DNA from: Streptomyces sp. H27-H5
Lineage (GTDB): Bacteria > Actinomycetota > Actinomycetes > Streptomycetales > Streptomycetaceae
NCBI RefSeq assembly: GCF_026627505.1
Contig: NZ_JAPNLK010000016.1
Coordinates: 1 to 64,000, forward strand
Reading direction: 5' to 3'
Length of the DNA: 64,000 nt
The notes beneath the pieces are model-generated. The model searched no databases, was not told where the DNA came from, and worked only from the letters and a program-made list of their open reading frames with translations. This document shows positions 61,182-64,000 of the stretch, in pieces. The number at the start of each line of letters is the position of its first letter. Positions within the stretch are counted from its first letter, which is position 1. Position numbers and translations under genes: made by a program.

Positions 61182-64000
61182 ATGACGACTTCGGCGGACC
61201 ACCTCATCGACGACGCGCTGCACCGGTCGGACGTGGAGTGGCTGTCCGACCACCTCGACGCCCGGTCCTGCCCGCCGGCCGTCCTGGGACGCCTCGTCCG
61301 GCACGCGGACCCGCGCCTGCGCCATCTGGGCCTGCTCCTGCTGAGCGGACGGCTCACCTCGACCCCGCCGGTGGCGGACGAGCGGGAGACGGCCGAACTG
61401 GCTTCTTGGCTCCCCCATTTCGTGGTGGATCCGCCCGAGGCCGCTCTCCTCCAGGCGAACCTTCACGCCCACCTGGGACCCCACCTGCGGGGCCGACCTC
61501 GACCTTCGTGGCGTACGGCCGACCTGCCGGTGCGGGTACGGATCGCCTGGCTGCGCGCCGAACTTCTCGACGACCCGACGGTGCTTCGACACGAGGTCCG
61601 GGGTGAACTCCTCTACCAGGCGGTCCGGGCGACGAGCATCACCACCGCGCACCGGCCGGAGCGGCTGGTGGCCGAGCTCGTGGGAAGCGGGGATCGGGTG
61701 CTGCGCGCCGAGGCCCTGCGGCTGGCCCGCGAGGGCCTGCACGCGGGGCTGTTGACCCCCGCGCGCGTCCGCGAACACGTCCTCGCCCTGCTGGACACCG
61801 TAGCGCGGGGCGTCGGGGTACATGGCTCCGGCACCACGGACCCCGGCGCATCGGACCCCGGCTCACCGGATCCCACCTCGCCGGATCCCCCTTCCTCGGG
61901 CGGCTCGTGTACCGCTGTCGTGGTGGCCGCGCTGCGCGAACTCGGCGAGCCGTGGGCGATGTTGGACCCGCTGCCGGAAGGACGACTGTCCGTCTTCCTC
62001 ACCTCCGATCCGGAAGCCGCCCCGGTCGAGGTCGCCGAGGCCGCGCTCACGGCTGCCGCCCGCCACGGCCACCGGGACGTGGTGTGGCGCGTCGCCGGCG
62101 ATCCCGGTGGGTCGCCCGCGCTGCGTCGCCGCGCGCTCGAACTCCTCGGGGACCTGGCCGACCGCGGTGACATCCGGGAACTGACCGCGCTCGCCGCCCG
62201 GGACCCGCTGCTGCTCGGCGCCCCCGCGGTGGCCTGCCTGCGCAGGCTCCACCGGCGCGGCCACTTCCCGGCCGACGAGGACGTACCGGCCATCGTCGGT
62301 CTGGCGCTGGCCGACCATGCGATCACGCCGGACGAGGTCGCCACGATCCTCTTCACCTGCCGGCAGGCGACCCTCCGGGTGCTGATCGACGCCGACGACG
62401 ATCCGAGCCGGTCGAGGCGGCTCGCCCTGCTGGTCGCGCTGGCCGGGCAGGGGGCGCGGGAGCTTCCCGTCGGGGAGGAGATCACGCGGGTGTTCGCGAC
62501 GGCCGGCGCACCCGAACCGTTCCTCACCGCGATCCGTGAACTGCGGTACACACCGGCCGAGGACGTGGTCATCGCGCTCCTGCCCACGGCCCCCGCGGCG
62601 GCCCTCGACGCGTTGGAGGCCATCGGCGGGCACCGTACGGTGCGGGCGCTGCGGGAGGGGCTCGGGCTGCCCGCCGACGAGGACGCCGCACAGGAGGGTG
62701 GGGGCACCGGTGTCATCGCGCCCCACCTGCGCGCGGTGCGCGACCGGGCGCTGGAACTGCTGTGGCATCTGACCGACGACCGGGATCGGCGGCGCGGGCT
62801 CCTCGTCCGTCTCGACCCCACCGATCTGCCGGCGCGCATCGCGGCCGATCTGGGCGGCCCCGACGAGGAGGAGCTGGCCCTCCTCGGATCCCATCTGGAC
62901 CCGGACGAACCGCTGACGGCGCTGTGCCGGCTCGCCGCCCACGGCGGGGCGGGCACCCTGCCCACCCTCGCGGACCTGTTGCTGCGCGTCGTGGGCGAGT
63001 TGGCGGCGTTCCGGGAGCCGGGGGGTGACGTCACACGGTTCGAGGGCGAGACGCCGAACGCCGAACCGATCGTTCCCCGAGAAGCCGAGCACGCGCTGAC
63101 CGCCCTGGGCTCCCGCCTGTACGAGCGGAGCCGGATCCGGCCCTCGTGCCTGCTCGACGCCGCGAACGCGCCGGAAGCGGGCAGGGCGCTGCTCGCGGAT
63201 CTGGTGGGGGAGCTGTTGGACCGGCCCGGGCTGTCGGACGGTGAACAGTCCATCCTCCTCGAACTGTTGTCGCGGGCTCCCGGTCCCCGCGTTCGCGCCG
63301 GGGTGCACCGCCTGCTGCGTCACCGCGACCGGCACGTGCGCAAGCACGCGCTCGCGCTGCTCGCCCGCGATGTCAATGGGGACGACGCGCAGGCCCTGTC
63401 GGCCACGTTGATCGCGCTGACCCGCGCCGGGGACGTGCAGACCGTCCGGAGGGCGCTGCTCGCCCTCGGTCACGCGCGGGCCCGCTGGGCCTGTACGGCG
63501 ATCGCCGCGTGTCTCGCCCATCCGAACATGAACGTCAAGAAGACGGCCGCCCAGGTCCTGGTGCGCGCGGGCGCGCCCCCGGCGGTTGCGGACCTGCTCC
63601 GCGTGCTGGGTCGGCACGACAATCCGGGGCTCCGCGTCGCGCTCGTCGAGGCGCTGCGCGCGATCCTCGGCGACGCGTACGCGGCCACCGTCCTCGCCGC
63701 GGCGGAGCACTGCGAGACGGATCGCTCCCGGGCCCTGCTGGCGCAGGCTCTGGACGGCGCCCTGCCGGCGCGGTCGATCCTCGCCCTGTCCGACCAGGCG
63801 TCACCGGTCGCGCCGGCGCTGCTCGCGCTGGTGGCGTGCGGGCGGGTCCGTCTGTCGTCCGGTACGCGGGAGGAGTTGGCGCCGGCGCTGGGCCGGCACG
63901 GCATCGCCCCTCCGGCCGGGCCGTCGCCGGCGCCGGCACCGGACAACGCAACGGACTTCGACGTGGCGTCGCTGGCGGCGGGTCGCTGGAATCCCGCCGT
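61182..64000 (+). CDS. large HEAT-repeat-like protein (3' end beyond window)
   Basis: At least 939 residues, still open at the window edge, so the C-terminus is unknown. It consists mostly of Ala/Leu/Arg-rich helical pairs of HEAT/armadillo type, e.g. VLGRLVRHADPRLRHLGLLLLSG (early), RRRALELLGDLADRG, RHRDRHVRKHALALLARD and HPNMNVKKTAAQVLVRAG. One acidic Asp/Pro/Gly linker (about residues 210-245, repeating DPGxxDP) breaks it. No enzymatic motif. Such long repeat proteins often scaffold MoxR/vWA or nuclease complexes in actinobacteria, but no partner is visible here. ATG at 61182. Confidence 0.7.
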   Translation, partial: MTTSADHLIDDALHRSDVEWLSDHLDARSCPPAVLGRLVRHADPRLRHLGLLLLSGRLTSTPPVADERETAELASWLPHFVVDPPEAALLQANLHAHLGPHLRGRPRPSWRTADLPVRVRIAWLRAELLDDPTVLRHEVRGELLYQAVRATSITTAHRPERLVAELVGSGDRVLRAEALRLAREGLHAGLLTPARVREHVLALLDTVARGVGVHGSGTTDPGASDPGSPDPTSPDPPSSGGSCTAVVVAALRELGEPWAMLDPLPEGRLSVFLTSDPEAAPVEVAEAALTAAARHGHRDVVWRVAGDPGGSPALRRRALELLGDLADRGDIRELTALAARDPLLLGAPAVACLRRLHRRGHFPADEDVPAIVGLALADHAITPDEVATILFTCRQATLRVLIDADDDPSRSRRLALLVALAGQGARELPVGEEITRVFATAGAPEPFLTAIRELRYTPAEDVVIALLPTAPAAALDALEAIGGHRTVRALREGLGLPADEDAAQEGGGTGVIAPHLRAVRDRALELLWHLTDDRDRRRGLLVRLDPTDLPARIAADLGGPDEEELALLGSHLDPDEPLTALCRLAAHGGAGTLPTLADLLLRVVGELAAFREPGGDVTRFEGETPNAEPIVPREAEHALTALGSRLYERSRIRPSCLLDAANAPEAGRALLADLVGELLDRPGLSDGEQSILLELLSRAPGPRVRAGVHRLLRHRDRHVRKHALALLARDVNGDDAQALSATLIALTRAGDVQTVRRALLALGHARARWACTAIAACLAHPNMNVKKTAAQVLVRAGAPPAVADLLRVLGRHDNPGLRVALVEALRAILGDAYAATVLAAAEHCETDRSRALLAQALDGALPARSILALSDQASPVAPALLALVACGRVRLSSGTREELAPALGRHGIAPPAGPSPAPAPDNATDFDVASLAAGRWNPA

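Noticed and set aside
61613-63710. long minus-strand open frames in the last 2.4 kb
   Set aside because: They are shadows of the plus-strand HEAT-like gene, which has a good start and continuous repeat structure but no stop inside the window.

Overview
High-GC actinobacterial DNA (about 70% G+C, strong third-position G/C bias, GTG and a few TTG starts, many 4-nt ATGA/GTGA overlaps). The gene families (DM13, TIGR04222, roadblock/LC7, WYL, SpoIIE/RsbW-type switches, tiny secreted proteins, PRC-barrel, fused receiver/thioredoxin-reductase) point to Streptomyces or a close relative. No tRNA, rRNA, CRISPR array or intact transposase was seen. Scattered small operons with many broken genes suggest a chromosome arm or other accessory region rather than the conserved core.

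Layout. 1-6.6 kb: a degenerate NUDIX-like protein, small secreted proteins (one with pentapeptide GxGNx repeats), a YbdK-type carboxylate-amine ligase, a GNAT acetyltransferase and a TOPRIM protein. 6.67-10.2 kb: a translationally coupled three-gene operon (receiver/glutaredoxin-like/thioredoxin-reductase-like fusion, cyclic-nucleotide-domain histidine kinase, UBP zinc finger) divergent from PPK2. 12.2-16.1 kb: a PaoABC-like molybdenum aldehyde oxidoreductase operon closed by a strong terminator. 16.2-20.5 kb: PRC-barrel, GNAT, DM13, SRPBCC, small secreted and TIGR04222 proteins. 20.5-25.3 kb: an SDR scrap, an ABC exporter, an ArsR regulator, a roadblock protein and a Tat-lipoprotein intradiol dioxygenase. 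25.5-27.6 kb: a decayed SpoIIE/STAS/RsbW partner-switch module. 27.7-34.6 kb: an FGE-like protein, a large transmembrane receptor-like protein, an APH-fold kinase and a YndJ-DUF1990 operon behind two TTGAAC palindromes. 34.9-40.5 kb: a CseBC-like two-component system with a MacB/FtsX-type ABC transporter. 40.6-46.1 kb: secreted and barstar-like proteins, and a DUF4232 lipoprotein divergent from a membrane-anchored XRE regulator. 46.2-47.2 kb: a scarred aegerolysin locus abutting a SARP/BTAD scrap. 47.6-52.4 kb: an EF-hand protein, a 36-G tract, a MarR/SnoaL divergent pair, and a catalytically dead-looking epoxide-hydrolase homologue with a WYL regulator. 52.4-53.6 kb: a frameshifted response regulator and truncated sensor carrying an 11-copy 12-bp repeat. 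54.2-61.1 kb: an MFS transporter, a GDT1/TMEM165 Mn exporter under a yybP-ykoY riboswitch, an NRPS C-A fragment fused to an unrelated tail, and CorA. 61.2-64 kb: a HEAT-like protein running off the edge.

Most intact genes serve envelope, redox and stress sensing or small-molecule defence. Several lesions are single-base shifts, some of them in short homopolymers, and 14-C and 36-G tracts are present. Some apparent pseudogenes may therefore be base-calling errors, while the internal deletions and gene fusions are more likely real.
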